Shown: in pieces, positions 14,430 to 22,009 of the stretch
Layout of the letters: the number at the start of each line of letters is the position of its first letter
Numbering within the stretch: the first letter of the stretch is position 1
Source: Phototrophicales bacterium
GTDB lineage: Bacteria > Chloroflexota > Anaerolineae > Aggregatilineales > Phototrophicaceae
Direction of reading: 5' to 3'
NCBI GenBank assembly: GCA_002794515.1
Contig: PGTJ01000007.1
Coordinates: forward strand, 1 to 22,009
Length of the DNA stretch: 22,009 bases
Notes under the pieces: generated by a model
Seen by the model: the letters and a program-made list of their open reading frames with translations, nothing else
Databases searched by the model: none
What the model was told of the DNA's origin: nothing
Made by a program: the position numbers and the translations under genes

Positions 14430-14870
14430 ATGGAACAATGGGAATATTTCACAACATATGTCGAGGCGAATGTCAAAGATCGCAAAACGCGCAAAGAATT
14501 GCAAAAACGATTTGGCAAACGAAAAATTCCGCGTTATATGGTCGAGTCGTTGCTCCCCCAACTCAATCAATATGGCACAGAGGGGTGGGAACTCATCCAT
14601 ATGGAACCAGTGCCTGGCGTGGGCAAAAAAGGCAATGTGTTGTTTTTGGGGTCATCCCGCCGTTGGAGCAATACCTATTTTTGTGTATTCAAACGGCGTA
14701 AGGGGGTGTTGCGCGTCAAAGCAGAAGGCAACGGCTCTCAGGCAACCGTCCCGCCTGCCCCGACATTAGAACAAACACAACCCATGACACCATCTGCGCC
14801 CAAAGCAACAGCCACTGTGTATCAGACCAGCAATCCCCTGCCCTTTCAGGATGATGATATTGACCTATGA
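14430..14870 (+). CDS. DUF4177-like small protein, function unknown
   Basis: 146 residues. The N-terminal part (1-90) has the 'WEYFT' opening, a central 'LNQYGTEGWELIHMEPV' and a strand 'NTYFCVFKRR'. This is the pattern of DUF4177 domains, small beta-rich modules of unknown role. An unusual basic helical insert (about 14-36, 'RKTRKELQKRFGKRKIPRYM') sits between the first and second strands. The tail after about 100 is Pro/Gln/Thr-rich and ends in an acidic 'QDDDIDL'. The ATG at 14430 is chosen because AAGGGGAA (14416-14423) sits in front of it; the frame is open upstream to 14349, but that earlier stretch overlaps the palindrome. The stop overlaps the SDR start by 4 bases. Confidence 0.8.
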   Translation: MEQWEYFTTYVEANVKDRKTRKELQKRFGKRKIPRYMVESLLPQLNQYGTEGWELIHMEPVPGVGKKGNVLFLGSSRRWSNTYFCVFKRRKGVLRVKAEGNGSQATVPPAPTLEQTQPMTPSAPKATATVYQTSNPLPFQDDDIDL

Positions 14871-15652
14871 CAGATAAAAAGGTCGCCTTCATCACAGGGG
14901 CATCGAGCGGGATTGGGTATCAGACGGCATTAGAATTCGCCAAAACGGGTGTGCATGTGGTCGGCACAGCCCGCCGTATCGACCGCTTACAACAACTGCA
15001 CACCCAAATCAACAGCCTGCCTGATGGTCATGGCGAATTTCTGCCCATTCAAGCCGATGTGCAACATGCCGATGATATGAATATCGCTGTTGAACAAGCC
15101 ATAGCCCATTTTGGGCAAATTGATATTTTGGTCGCCAATGCGGGTGTTGGGCATCGTGGCGCATTAGCCGATGCCAATTGGGATGACATCCAAACCTTAC
15201 TCCGCACCAATATCGATGGTGTGCTTCATAGTGTGCGGGCGGTTGTGCCAATGATGAAAAAACAGGGGGGCGGGCATATCATCTTCATCTCATCAGTGGT
15301 GTATAATATGACCGCGCCATATACCAGCATCTACGCCGCCAGCAAAGCCTTTGTGAGCAGTTTGGCGAAATCGCTCCGCTTAGAATTAGAGGTAGATCAG
15401 ATTCATGTCACCGATATGTTGGTCGGACGCACGGAGAGCGAATTTAACGATAAACGCATGGGCGCTGGTGGTCGCAATTCGGTGGGCAGATTTCCCATCA
15501 TGCCCACTGAGAAGGTCGCCAAAGGCATCGTATGGGCTTCATCACATAAGCGCAAAGCGGTGGCATTGCGTCCGTTAGATCGCCTGATTTTATTGGGTAA
15601 TATGCTCGTGCCGACCCTCATCGGCAAGCGTGCCATGCGACACTATAAATAG
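14867..15652 (+). CDS. Short-chain dehydrogenase/reductase (classical SDR, YdfG-like)
   Basis: 261 residues. The Rossmann nucleotide site is 'TGASSGIG' (10-17), followed by 'GTARR' after the second strand, whose Arg residues suggest NADP(H). 'NAGVG' (91-95), Asn115, Ser142/Ser143, Tyr156 and Lys160 ('YAASK') form the usual SDR catalytic set. The overall pattern is closest to the serine/3-hydroxy-acid dehydrogenase group represented by E. coli YdfG, but substrate cannot be read off. The C-terminal 50 residues are basic. The ATG overlaps the stop of the DUF4177-like gene (ATGA), so it is the second gene of a tight three-gene operon. Confidence 0.93.
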   Translation: MTDKKVAFITGASSGIGYQTALEFAKTGVHVVGTARRIDRLQQLHTQINSLPDGHGEFLPIQADVQHADDMNIAVEQAIAHFGQIDILVANAGVGHRGALADANWDDIQTLLRTNIDGVLHSVRAVVPMMKKQGGGHIIFISSVVYNMTAPYTSIYAASKAFVSSLAKSLRLELEVDQIHVTDMLVGRTESEFNDKRMGAGGRNSVGRFPIMPTEKVAKGIVWASSHKRKAVALRPLDRLILLGNMLVPTLIGKRAMRHYK

Positions 15653-15662
15653 GTTCAAAACA

Positions 15663-16160
15663 ATGGCAGATAAACTCAATTCGATGCGGATTTTGGAACA
15701 ACATAAAATTCCGTATGAAGTCCTCACCTACCCCGATACCGTTCATGATGCCCAAGAAGTGGCAGAAATTTTAGGCGTGCCATATTTCACTGTGTATAAG
15801 ACATTGGTGGTGCAATCCGAAAATCCGCCTCAACCCAAACCCTTTTTGGTGATGATAGCCAGCGATCACCGCCTAGACCTGAAAAAAATGGCGACCATCG
15901 CAGGTGTGAAAAAGGTGAAGATGGCGACACATAAAGATGCCGAAGCCCTGACGGGCTTAAAAGTGGGTGGCATCAGCGCCCTAGCCCTGATGCAAAAGGG
16001 CTGGCAGGTGTATTTAGATCAACCCGCCAGCCAATTGCAACATATCGTCATCAGCGCAGGACAACGTGGCACACAATTGCGTGTGCCAGTTGTGCCACTG
16101 GTCAATTTGTTGCGCGTCCGCATCGCCGAAGTCAGCAGTCCCAATGACGATGACCTATAG
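15663..16160 (+). CDS. ybaK: YbaK/EbsC-type aminoacyl-tRNA deacylase (Cys-tRNA(Pro) deacylase)
   Basis: 165 residues. The N-terminal 'LEQHKIPYEVLTYP' and the following 'VAEILGVPYFTVYKTLVV' are typical of the YbaK family, with the key Lys at position 46, the same number as in the characterised Haemophilus protein. Later 'ASDHRLDLKK' and 'VGGISALALM' are further family segments. It should hydrolyse Cys mis-attached to tRNA(Pro), or a similar mischarged tRNA. An earlier in-frame ATG (15630) overlaps the SDR gene. I prefer 15663, which follows the SDR stop by 10 bases and has TAGG upstream. It is the last gene of the operon and ends only 4 bases from the convergent pfkA. Confidence 0.92.
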   Translation: MADKLNSMRILEQHKIPYEVLTYPDTVHDAQEVAEILGVPYFTVYKTLVVQSENPPQPKPFLVMIASDHRLDLKKMATIAGVKKVKMATHKDAEALTGLKVGGISALALMQKGWQVYLDQPASQLQHIVISAGQRGTQLRVPVVPLVNLLRVRIAEVSSPNDDDL

Positions 16161-16164
16161 CTGA

Positions 16165-17130
16165 TTATCGGCTGAGGATATGTTCCATCCGATAGTAATC
16201 TTCGCTGATTTCGCGCTCTTTGGATGTGGCATCTTCTAATGGCACAGACACGATCTCGCGCCCGTTCAACCCGACCATGATGTGATGCTCACCCGACATC
16301 AGGCGTTCCATCGCATTCACACCCATGCGTGTGGCGAGCAAACGGTCAAATGCCGTTGGATTACCACCCCGTTGGATATGCCCCAAGATGGTCAGGCGAA
16401 TTTCAAAGCCCAAATTTTTGCTGTTCAAAAAGGTCAGCAAATCGGTGGTTTTATAGGGCGCACCCTCGGCAATCACCGCGATAGCGTGCGACTTTCCACG
16501 CACATACGCATCACCCATCTGAGCCGCCACATCTTCCATTGCCACAGATCGTTCTGGTGTGATAACCACCTCCGCCCCCCCCAATATACCCGACATCAAC
16601 GCCAGATAGCCACAATTGCGCCCCATGACTTCTATCAAAAAGGCGCGATTGTGCGATGTCGCTGTATCACGCAGGCGGTCGAGCGCATCCAAGATGGTAT
16701 TCAGCGCTGTATCCACGCCGATGCTCATGCTTGTGCCATAAATATCGTTATCAATACTGGCAGGCACACCCACAACAGGGATGCCGATGCGTTCTAGCGC
16801 CATAGCGCCGCGCAAACTGCCATCGCCACCGATGACAATCACCCCTTCAATGCCATTTTCATTCAGACGGCGCAAAGCCTTGCGTTGCCCCTGTGCCGTC
16901 TTGAACTCTTCATTACGGGCAGTTTGTAAAATTGTACCGCCTTTTTGCAAAATCCCGCTCACATCGCGGCTGGTCATCAAGTGCATATCGCCATTCAGCA
17001 AACCCGCATACGCCTGCCGAATGCCATATACCTCGATTTTATAATGTAACGCCGTGCGAACGACCGCCCGTATGGCGGCATTCATGCCTGGGGCATCGCC
17101 CCCGCTTGTCATAACAGCGATTCGCTTCAT
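16165..17130 (-). CDS. pfkA: ATP-dependent 6-phosphofructokinase
   Basis: 321 residues from the ATG at 17130. It phosphorylates fructose 6-phosphate to the 1,6-bisphosphate in glycolysis. Motifs: 'TSGGDAPGMNAAIR' (8-21), 'GGDGS' (101-105), where Gly rather than Asp indicates ATP instead of pyrophosphate use, 'PASIDND' (123-129, with Ser in place of the usual catalytic-loop Thr and Ala where the E. coli enzyme has Gly), 'MGRNCGYLAL' and 'HIQRGGNPTAFDR'. Arg21 and Arg25 of the classical effector site are kept, so allosteric control is plausible. The ATG at 17130 has AGGAG at an 8-base spacing; the ATG at 17136 would leave only 2 bases, so it is less likely. Confidence 0.96.
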   Translation of the reverse strand: MKRIAVMTSGGDAPGMNAAIRAVVRTALHYKIEVYGIRQAYAGLLNGDMHLMTSRDVSGILQKGGTILQTARNEEFKTAQGQRKALRRLNENGIEGVIVIGGDGSLRGAMALERIGIPVVGVPASIDNDIYGTSMSIGVDTALNTILDALDRLRDTATSHNRAFLIEVMGRNCGYLALMSGILGGAEVVITPERSVAMEDVAAQMGDAYVRGKSHAIAVIAEGAPYKTTDLLTFLNSKNLGFEIRLTILGHIQRGGNPTAFDRLLATRMGVNAMERLMSGEHHIMVGLNGREIVSVPLEDATSKEREISEDYYRMEHILSR

Positions 17131-17165
17131 CTCCATCGCTCCTGATAATCACAAATCCGCACACT

Positions 17166-17174
17166 ACTATATCA
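17166..17174 (-). promoter_or_regulatory. Extended -10 promoter of pfkA
   Basis: Minus strand TGATATAGT (17174-17166): TATAGT is 5 of 6 consensus and has a TGn extension. Transcription would start near 17160, about 30 bases before the ATG at 17130. The position shows pfkA can be expressed apart from dnaE. Confidence 0.55.
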
Positions 17175-17181
17175 TTACTAG

Positions 17182-17226
17182 GTTAAAACATATTTAGCGA
17201 ATTTCTACAAATTTTAACCGTTAAAA
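17182..17226. promoter_or_regulatory. Three GTTAAAA/TTTTAAC half-sites upstream of pfkA, possible operator
   Basis: GTTAAAA at 17182-17188, TTTTAAC at 17212-17218 and GTTAAAA at 17220-17226. The last two form a 15-base palindrome with a single central C, and the first two form an inverted repeat 23 bases apart. They sit 8-52 bases upstream of the extended -10 element of pfkA, in the short gap to dnaE. An activator or repressor site is plausible, but AT-rich repeats can arise by chance. Confidence 0.4.
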
Positions 17227-17230
17227 TTGA

Positions 17231-20200
17231 CTATACCACCGCGGGGGCTTCCTGAGTGGCGTGCGGGTCGAAATCGGGCGCGACTTGCGTGATGCGGATA
17301 TTCTCATCATCTTTGACCACACTCATCAAATCATGCCACAACTGATGACAGGCGAAGGTGGTATGGTTTGGAAAATCCACCTCTAACGGATAATCGCCCC
17401 CTTCGATGATAATCGTGAAGCGGTCATTACCAGGGTATGATGTGAGCAATCCAAACACGCGCGCCAATGTGCGCCGATCGCGGTCGTCATCACCCGTGCG
17501 TTGCAGATACACATCCACCCAATAGGCTTTGGGCGGTTTATCATCATCATCGGCATCATCGGCATAACTTTTCGGAGATGCCTCGCGCACAGGGTCTAAA
17601 ATTTTCTTTAGGCTATCGGGCATCACATATTCTTGGGTCGATTTCTTATCCTCATCGGCATCATCACCATCATCCGATGGTGGCGCAACATCATCGACAG
17701 GTGGCGGAGCTGGCATAACCAATTCATCATCAGCCCAAACGGGCGGTAAGTGGTCATCACCACGCGCCCATGCGGGCATATCATCCACCTCATCGGGCAA
17801 CATATGATCGCTCGCGCCGATTTGTATATTAAAATTTTGGCTGGCATCCTCGCCGATAATCTGCACACCATTACCATCGCGTTGCAACCCCAGCTTTCCG
17901 CGAATACTGACGATCTCGCCTTCGGCAAATTTCAGGTCATCGGTCTCTATTTTGCGAGCAATATGCTCCCAACTGCGCGGAAAAAAGACAATTTCGATTG
18001 TCCCCGCCGAATCGTGCCAATCTTCAAGGGTGATAATCGCCATCGCATCATTATTTTTGGTATACACCTTGCGGAAGGCGGTAATTTCGCCCGCCACCCA
18101 CACATCACCCTTATCGATGAATAATTCGGGCTTATCTTTGAGTTTGTTGATTTCACGCAGACCGGTCGATTGCTTAAAATCGGCGCGATATTTATCCACA
18201 GGTCGCCCTGTGACATACAAGCCGAGCAGTTCTTTTTCCCATGCCAATTGTTGACGGGTACTCACTTCTTCGCCCGGTGGCAAGTGACTGAGCGAGTCAT
18301 CCTGTATGGCGATTTTATCGCCAAACAGATTCAACTGCCCCATTTCGGAATCTTTATGATGATGGGTGCTGACGGAAATCAGGCGGTCTAAGGCGGCAAG
18401 GAGCGATGGACGCGAGCCAAAGGCATCTAACGCGCCCACTTTTATCAGGCTTTCTAATGCGCGCTTGCCGACATGGCGCAAATCTACCCGATGACACAAA
18501 TCGCGCAAATCGGCGAACTTGCCACCCGCTTGACGCTCATCAATAATCTTTTGCACTGCGCCTTCGCCTGCATTCTTAATGCCCGCCAAACCGAAACGTA
18601 TCCCACGCACGCCCGTTTTGGGGTCATGTTGAATATCAAAATCGAGCATACTGGTGTTGATATCAGGTGGCAAAACGGGGATTGATAAGCGTCGACATTC
18701 TTCTAAAAATGTGCCAATCTTTTTCGAGTCGTCTCGATGTGTCGAGAGCATCGCCGTCAGGTATTCGGGCGGATAATTGGCTTTCATGTATGCCGTCTGT
18801 ACGGTCACTTTGGCGTAATCGGCGGCATGACTTTTGTTGAAGCCATAATTGGCGAAGAAGTCAATATCATCAAAAATGGCGTGGGCGGCTTTTTCATCGA
18901 CACCATATTTCGGACCGCGTTCCACAAACATGGCGCGATGTTTTTCTAAATCCTCTTTTTTCTTTTTAGATACGGCACGACGCATCAAATCGGCTTCGCC
19001 CGCCCGATAACCGAATAAATCACGGGCAATCTGGATGAGTTGTTCCTGATAGACGATGATGCCATAGGTCTCTTTGAGGATTGGCTCTAACTTGGGATGT
19101 TTATAATCCACCTTTTCTTCGCCATGCAAACGGCGATTATAAGTGGGGATATAATCCATCGGACCAGGTCGATATAACGCCACTGCGGCGATGATATTCT
19201 CGAAAATCTGCGGGCGCATGTCGCGTAACATGCTCTGCATACCGCCACTTTCTAATTGGAACACCCCGACTGTATCGCCACGCCCCATCATCTCGAAGGC
19301 TTTATTCAGCCGTTGGAGTTGGTCGGGAGTGAGTGTCGGGTCGTCATGGCGATACGGGATGTTTTCCATTGTATAGTGAATGCCATGATGCCGTTCTACC
19401 AAATCGCAGGCTTTTCGCAAAATGGTGAGTGTCGATAATCCCAAAAAATCCACCTTGAGCAAGCCAATTTGCTCGCATGTTTCCATTGTGAATTGCGTCA
19501 CCGATTCGAGGATGGTATCTGCCGCCTCTTTATCCTCTTTGAAGGTGGTCGGGCGATGCAACGGCAAATATTCATACAACGGATTATCAGAGATGATGAT
19601 GCCCGCGGCATGAGTAGAAGCATGACGACGCACCCCCTGCAAATCTTTGGCGATGTCGATGACTTTGCGAATTTGCGGATCGGTATCGTATAATTTTTTC
19701 AGGTCTGGATTTTCATTGACATATTCCATCAAGGGCTTGGGCTTCGCCTCTTGTGGGATGAGCGATGCGGCTTTATTCACATCGGGCAATGGCACATTCA
19801 ACACCCGTCCCACATCGCGCACTGCCGCTTTGGGTCCCATCGTCCCAAAGGTGATGATCGCCGCCACTTTGTCGTGACCATACTTCCGCACAGCATATTC
19901 GATCATATCGGCACGACGGTCATCGGGATAATCGAGGTCAATATCGGGCATGGTCTTGCGTTCGGGATTCAAAAACCGTTCAAATAACAAGCTATTTTGA
20001 ATCGGGTCGATATTGGTAATCCCCAAGCAATATGCCGCCAAACTCCCCGCACCAGACCCGCGCACATTCCACCAAATATCGGCAGAACGGGCAAATTCGC
20101 ATAAATCCCACACAATCAAAAAATAGGTATTAAAGCCCATGTGGTCGATGATGCCCAATTCATAATTCAACCGCTCACGCAATTCGGGGTCATGAGAACG

Positions 20201-21148
20201 AGCGCCATACCGCCAATCCATGCCGATATCGCACAATTTTCGCAAATAAGACCCGGCATCATATCCTTCTGGCACGGGGAAAAATGGCAGATGATACCCC
20301 TCGCGGTCGAGTTTGAGGTCGCACATCTCGGCAATTTTGAGCGAATTGGTGATCGCCTCTGGCACTTCGGCATAATCGCGCCACATCTCTTCGGCGGAAT
20401 ATACATAATAACTGTTATCAGAAAAAGTCAGGCGTTTGGTATCACTTTTGAGGGCATTGGTCTGGATGCACAACAGCGTATCGTGTGTATCGTAATCGTC
20501 CTTCATGACATAATGCACATCGGTTGTCGCTAACAAACCGACATGGGTATGATTTTTGCGATTATATTCGACCAGCCATTGATTGAGCGCCCGTTGTTCG
20601 GGGATGTCGTGTGTTTGCAATTCGAGATAAAAATGATCATCGCCAAAAATCTCGGTAAATTCGCCGATAACACGATAGGCTTCTTCATCGTGTCCATCTT
20701 GGATAAGGCGGGGAATGCGCGCCGCCAAACAGCCCGTTGTGGCGATTAACCCTTCGGCATGTTCTGCCAACAAGTGCATATCGATGCGCGGTTTATAATA
20801 ATACCCACGCAACTGCGCCTCACTGCTCAGCTTGAGCAAATTTTTATAGCCCGTCATATTCTGGGCGATGAGCAAAATATGATAGGGATTGCGGTCTAAT
20901 GCCGAGTCTTTGTCGGTCATCGTGCGCGGGGCAAGATACGCTTCGACACCGATAATCGGCTTTATCTGTGCTTTGACACATTGCTCATAAAAATCCATCA
21001 CGCCGAACATCGTGCCATGATCGGTGATAGCGATGGCAGGCATGTTCAATTTTTTCGCCCGTTCCACCAATTTTTTGATTTTGCTCAGACCATCCAACAA
21101 CGAAAATTCGGTATGAACGTGCAAATGGACGAATGTATCATCAGCCAT
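17231..21148 (-). CDS. dnaE: DNA polymerase III alpha subunit (replicative polymerase)
   Basis: 1305 residues, somewhat longer than E. coli DnaE (1160). Order: PHP domain (1-about 270), palm with Asp402 and Asp404 ('PDIDLD') and Asp567 ('KVDFLGL'), fingers, an HhH region ('GLAGIKNAGEGAV'), an internal clamp-binding motif 'QLNLF' (938-942), and an OB fold starting 'VWVAGEITAFRK'. A Pro/Asp-rich low-complexity linker (about 1120-1195) then leads to a short C-terminal domain. All nine PHP metal ligands known from proofreading polymerases are present: His10, His12, Asp19, His44, Glu69, His90, Cys140, Asp210, His212. GAGG lies 7 bases before the ATG. The gene has its own promoter at 21219-21247. 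Confidence 0.98.
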   Translation of the reverse strand: MADDTFVHLHVHTEFSLLDGLSKIKKLVERAKKLNMPAIAITDHGTMFGVMDFYEQCVKAQIKPIIGVEAYLAPRTMTDKDSALDRNPYHILLIAQNMTGYKNLLKLSSEAQLRGYYYKPRIDMHLLAEHAEGLIATTGCLAARIPRLIQDGHDEEAYRVIGEFTEIFGDDHFYLELQTHDIPEQRALNQWLVEYNRKNHTHVGLLATTDVHYVMKDDYDTHDTLLCIQTNALKSDTKRLTFSDNSYYVYSAEEMWRDYAEVPEAITNSLKIAEMCDLKLDREGYHLPFFPVPEGYDAGSYLRKLCDIGMDWRYGARSHDPELRERLNYELGIIDHMGFNTYFLIVWDLCEFARSADIWWNVRGSGAGSLAAYCLGITNIDPIQNSLLFERFLNPERKTMPDIDLDYPDDRRADMIEYAVRKYGHDKVAAIITFGTMGPKAAVRDVGRVLNVPLPDVNKAASLIPQEAKPKPLMEYVNENPDLKKLYDTDPQIRKVIDIAKDLQGVRRHASTHAAGIIISDNPLYEYLPLHRPTTFKEDKEAADTILESVTQFTMETCEQIGLLKVDFLGLSTLTILRKACDLVERHHGIHYTMENIPYRHDDPTLTPDQLQRLNKAFEMMGRGDTVGVFQLESGGMQSMLRDMRPQIFENIIAAVALYRPGPMDYIPTYNRRLHGEEKVDYKHPKLEPILKETYGIIVYQEQLIQIARDLFGYRAGEADLMRRAVSKKKKEDLEKHRAMFVERGPKYGVDEKAAHAIFDDIDFFANYGFNKSHAADYAKVTVQTAYMKANYPPEYLTAMLSTHRDDSKKIGTFLEECRRLSIPVLPPDINTSMLDFDIQHDPKTGVRGIRFGLAGIKNAGEGAVQKIIDERQAGGKFADLRDLCHRVDLRHVGKRALESLIKVGALDAFGSRPSLLAALDRLISVSTHHHKDSEMGQLNLFGDKIAIQDDSLSHLPPGEEVSTRQQLAWEKELLGLYVTGRPVDKYRADFKQSTGLREINKLKDKPELFIDKGDVWVAGEITAFRKVYTKNNDAMAIITLEDWHDSAGTIEIVFFPRSWEHIARKIETDDLKFAEGEIVSIRGKLGLQRDGNGVQIIGEDASQNFNIQIGASDHMLPDEVDDMPAWARGDDHLPPVWADDELVMPAPPPVDDVAPPSDDGDDADEDKKSTQEYVMPDSLKKILDPVREASPKSYADDADDDDKPPKAYWVDVYLQRTGDDDRDRRTLARVFGLLTSYPGNDRFTIIIEGGDYPLEVDFPNHTTFACHQLWHDLMSVVKDDENIRITQVAPDFDPHATQEAPAVV

Positions 21149-21218
21149 AAAATGCCTCTTTTGGCGCTTTTGACTTGCATAAAACCGATATGGAATTTGT
21201 TCATCTCAGAACACTTGA

Positions 21219-21247
21219 ATTATACCCCAATTTACCCGATTTGTGCA
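21219..21247 (-). promoter_or_regulatory. Sigma-70-type promoter of dnaE
   Basis: Minus strand: TGCACA (21247-21242, 4 of 6), a 17-base spacer, perfect TATAAT (21224-21219). Transcription would start near 21212, giving a leader of about 64 bases to the ATG at 21148. Confidence 0.65.
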
Positions 21248-21249
21248 TT

Positions 21250-21276
21250 AAAAAGCGATGGTCATTTGACCACCGC
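21250..21276 (-). terminator. Intrinsic terminator downstream of sucB
   Basis: TGGTCA-TT-TGACCA (21259-21272) is extended by GCG/CGC pairs (21255-21257 with 21274-21276). On the minus strand the stem is followed by TTTTT. It ends the sucB transcript just before the dnaE promoter. Confidence 0.82.
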
Positions 21277-21309
21277 CCATAAAGACTTTAATGGTTTGTG
21301 AAGTGTTTG

Positions 21310-22009
21310 TTATCCTTCGATCAACAAGGCTTCGGGATCTTCGATGAGGTCTTTGACTTTCACCAAAAATTGCACCGCCTCGCGTCCATCGACAATACGA
21401 TGATCATACGTGAGCGCCACATACATCATGGGGCGGATGACAATCTCGCCATTGACCACCATCGGTCGGTCTTTGATGGCGTGCAAGCCTAAAATGCCGA
21501 CTTGGGGTGGATTGAGGATGGGCGTACTCATCAACGAGCCAAAAATCCCACCGTTGGTGATGGTGAATGTACCACCCATCAACGATTCGAGGCTCAATGT
21601 GCCATCTTGGGCTTGTTTGGCATATTCCTTGACCTGATTTTCGATTTGGGCAAAACTCATGCGATCGGCATCACGCAGAACAGGCACGACCAAACCATCG
21701 CTCACACCAATGGCGATGCCAATATCATAATAATGTTTATATATGATGTCGTTATCTTGAATTTCGGCATTCAATTGCGGGAAGGCTTTTAATGCACCGA
21801 TGACCGCCTTGACAAAAAAGGCATTAAAGCCCAATCCGACACCATATTTTTCTTTGAACGAATCTTTGCGTTTGGCACGTAAGGCATTCACACCGCTCAT
21901 ATCAATTTCGTTGAAGGTGGTCAACATGGCGGCAGTGCTTTGTGCCTCGATGAGGCGCTTGGCAATCGTCTGACGACGGCGCGTCATCTTCACTCGTTCT
22001 TCTTTGCGA
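21310..22009 (-). CDS. sucB: Dihydrolipoyllysine-residue succinyltransferase, E2 of 2-oxoglutarate dehydrogenase (5' end beyond window)
   Basis: The reading frame is open to the right edge, so the lipoyl domain and most of the linker lie outside. The visible 232 residues are the catalytic domain. They begin 'RKEERVKMTRRRQTIAKRL', which is the segment that precedes the acyltransferase core. 'TTFNEIDMS', 'GVGLGFNAFFVKAV' and 'TFTITNGGIFGS' resemble SucB more than the pyruvate E2. The active site 'DHRIVDG' carries the catalytic His and Asp. It transfers succinyl groups from lipoyl-lysine to CoA in the TCA cycle. The GTG at 21993 is internal and not the real start. A strong terminator follows the stop codon. 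Confidence 0.93.
   Translation of the reverse strand, partial: RKEERVKMTRRRQTIAKRLIEAQSTAAMLTTFNEIDMSGVNALRAKRKDSFKEKYGVGLGFNAFFVKAVIGALKAFPQLNAEIQDNDIIYKHYYDIGIAIGVSDGLVVPVLRDADRMSFAQIENQVKEYAKQAQDGTLSLESLMGGTFTITNGGIFGSLMSTPILNPPQVGILGLHAIKDRPMVVNGEIVIRPMMYVALTYDHRIVDGREAVQFLVKVKDLIEDPEALLIEG

Noticed and set aside
16282..16797. 171-codon plus-strand frame opposite pfkA
   Set aside because: Rich in His, Cys and Arg, typical of an antisense shadow; pfkA on the other strand is complete and conserved.
17520..17720. Repeated catcatcatcggcatcatcgg stretch
   Set aside because: It could suggest a microsatellite or protein-binding array, but it encodes the Asp-rich linker of DnaE in frame.
21310..21993. 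sucB as a complete gene starting at the GTG at 21993
   Set aside because: The upstream codons to the window edge read 'RKEER', which continues the family segment before 'VKMTRRR', so the GTG is internal and the gene is cut by the window.

Overview
The window looks like chromosomal DNA from a member of the Chloroflexota, most likely in or near the Anaerolineae. I infer this from gene style, not from a marker gene. The indicators are a membrane Ser/Thr kinase with a Thr/Pro-rich stalk and an NBR1-type Ig-like domain, a secreted SGNH-like protein with a 'KVGDC' motif, a membrane-anchored PD40 propeller, a LysM plus L,D-transpeptidase protein, and a stand-alone acyl-CoA mutase large subunit. Base composition is close to balanced. 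Coding density is high and no gap exceeds about 230 bases. I saw no tRNA, rRNA, CRISPR array, transposase or phage gene.

Left part (1-6.3 kb), cell envelope and signalling: a partial PD40/TolB-like membrane protein (-), a LysM/L,D-transpeptidase (+), a strong hairpin terminator, then a kinase followed by an HD-domain protein (- operon). An SGNH-hydrolase-like secreted protein is transcribed divergently from the kinase. Both of these last transcription units have good -35/-10 promoters in the shared gap.

Middle part (6.2-12.4 kb): an aspartase/fumarase-family lyase with a lipoprotein 3 bases behind it (-), a Mn-type superoxide dismutase with its own terminator (-), an EamA transporter overlapping a GT-C type membrane glycosyltransferase (+), and a stand-alone CHAD protein (-).

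Right part (12.5-22 kb), central metabolism and replication: an acyl-CoA mutase large subunit whose two substrate-selecting residues match isobutyryl-CoA mutase rather than methylmalonyl-CoA mutase (+). It is followed by a three-gene operon of a DUF4177-like protein, a short-chain dehydrogenase and a YbaK-type deacylase (+), behind a 215-base leader with a REP-like palindrome. On the - strand come pfkA, dnaE (with a complete PHP metal site and an internal clamp-binding motif) and the catalytic part of sucB, which enters from the right edge.

Regulation is unusually readable. Three gaps carry recognisable -35/17 bp/-10 promoters and three more carry extended -10 (TGnTATAnT) promoters. These decide several start codons, notably that of the mutase. 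I did not find a clear new multi-gene system. The best leads are the mutase specificity, the substituted active-site blocks of the SGNH-like protein, the kinase/HD pair, and the operator-like repeats upstream of pfkA.
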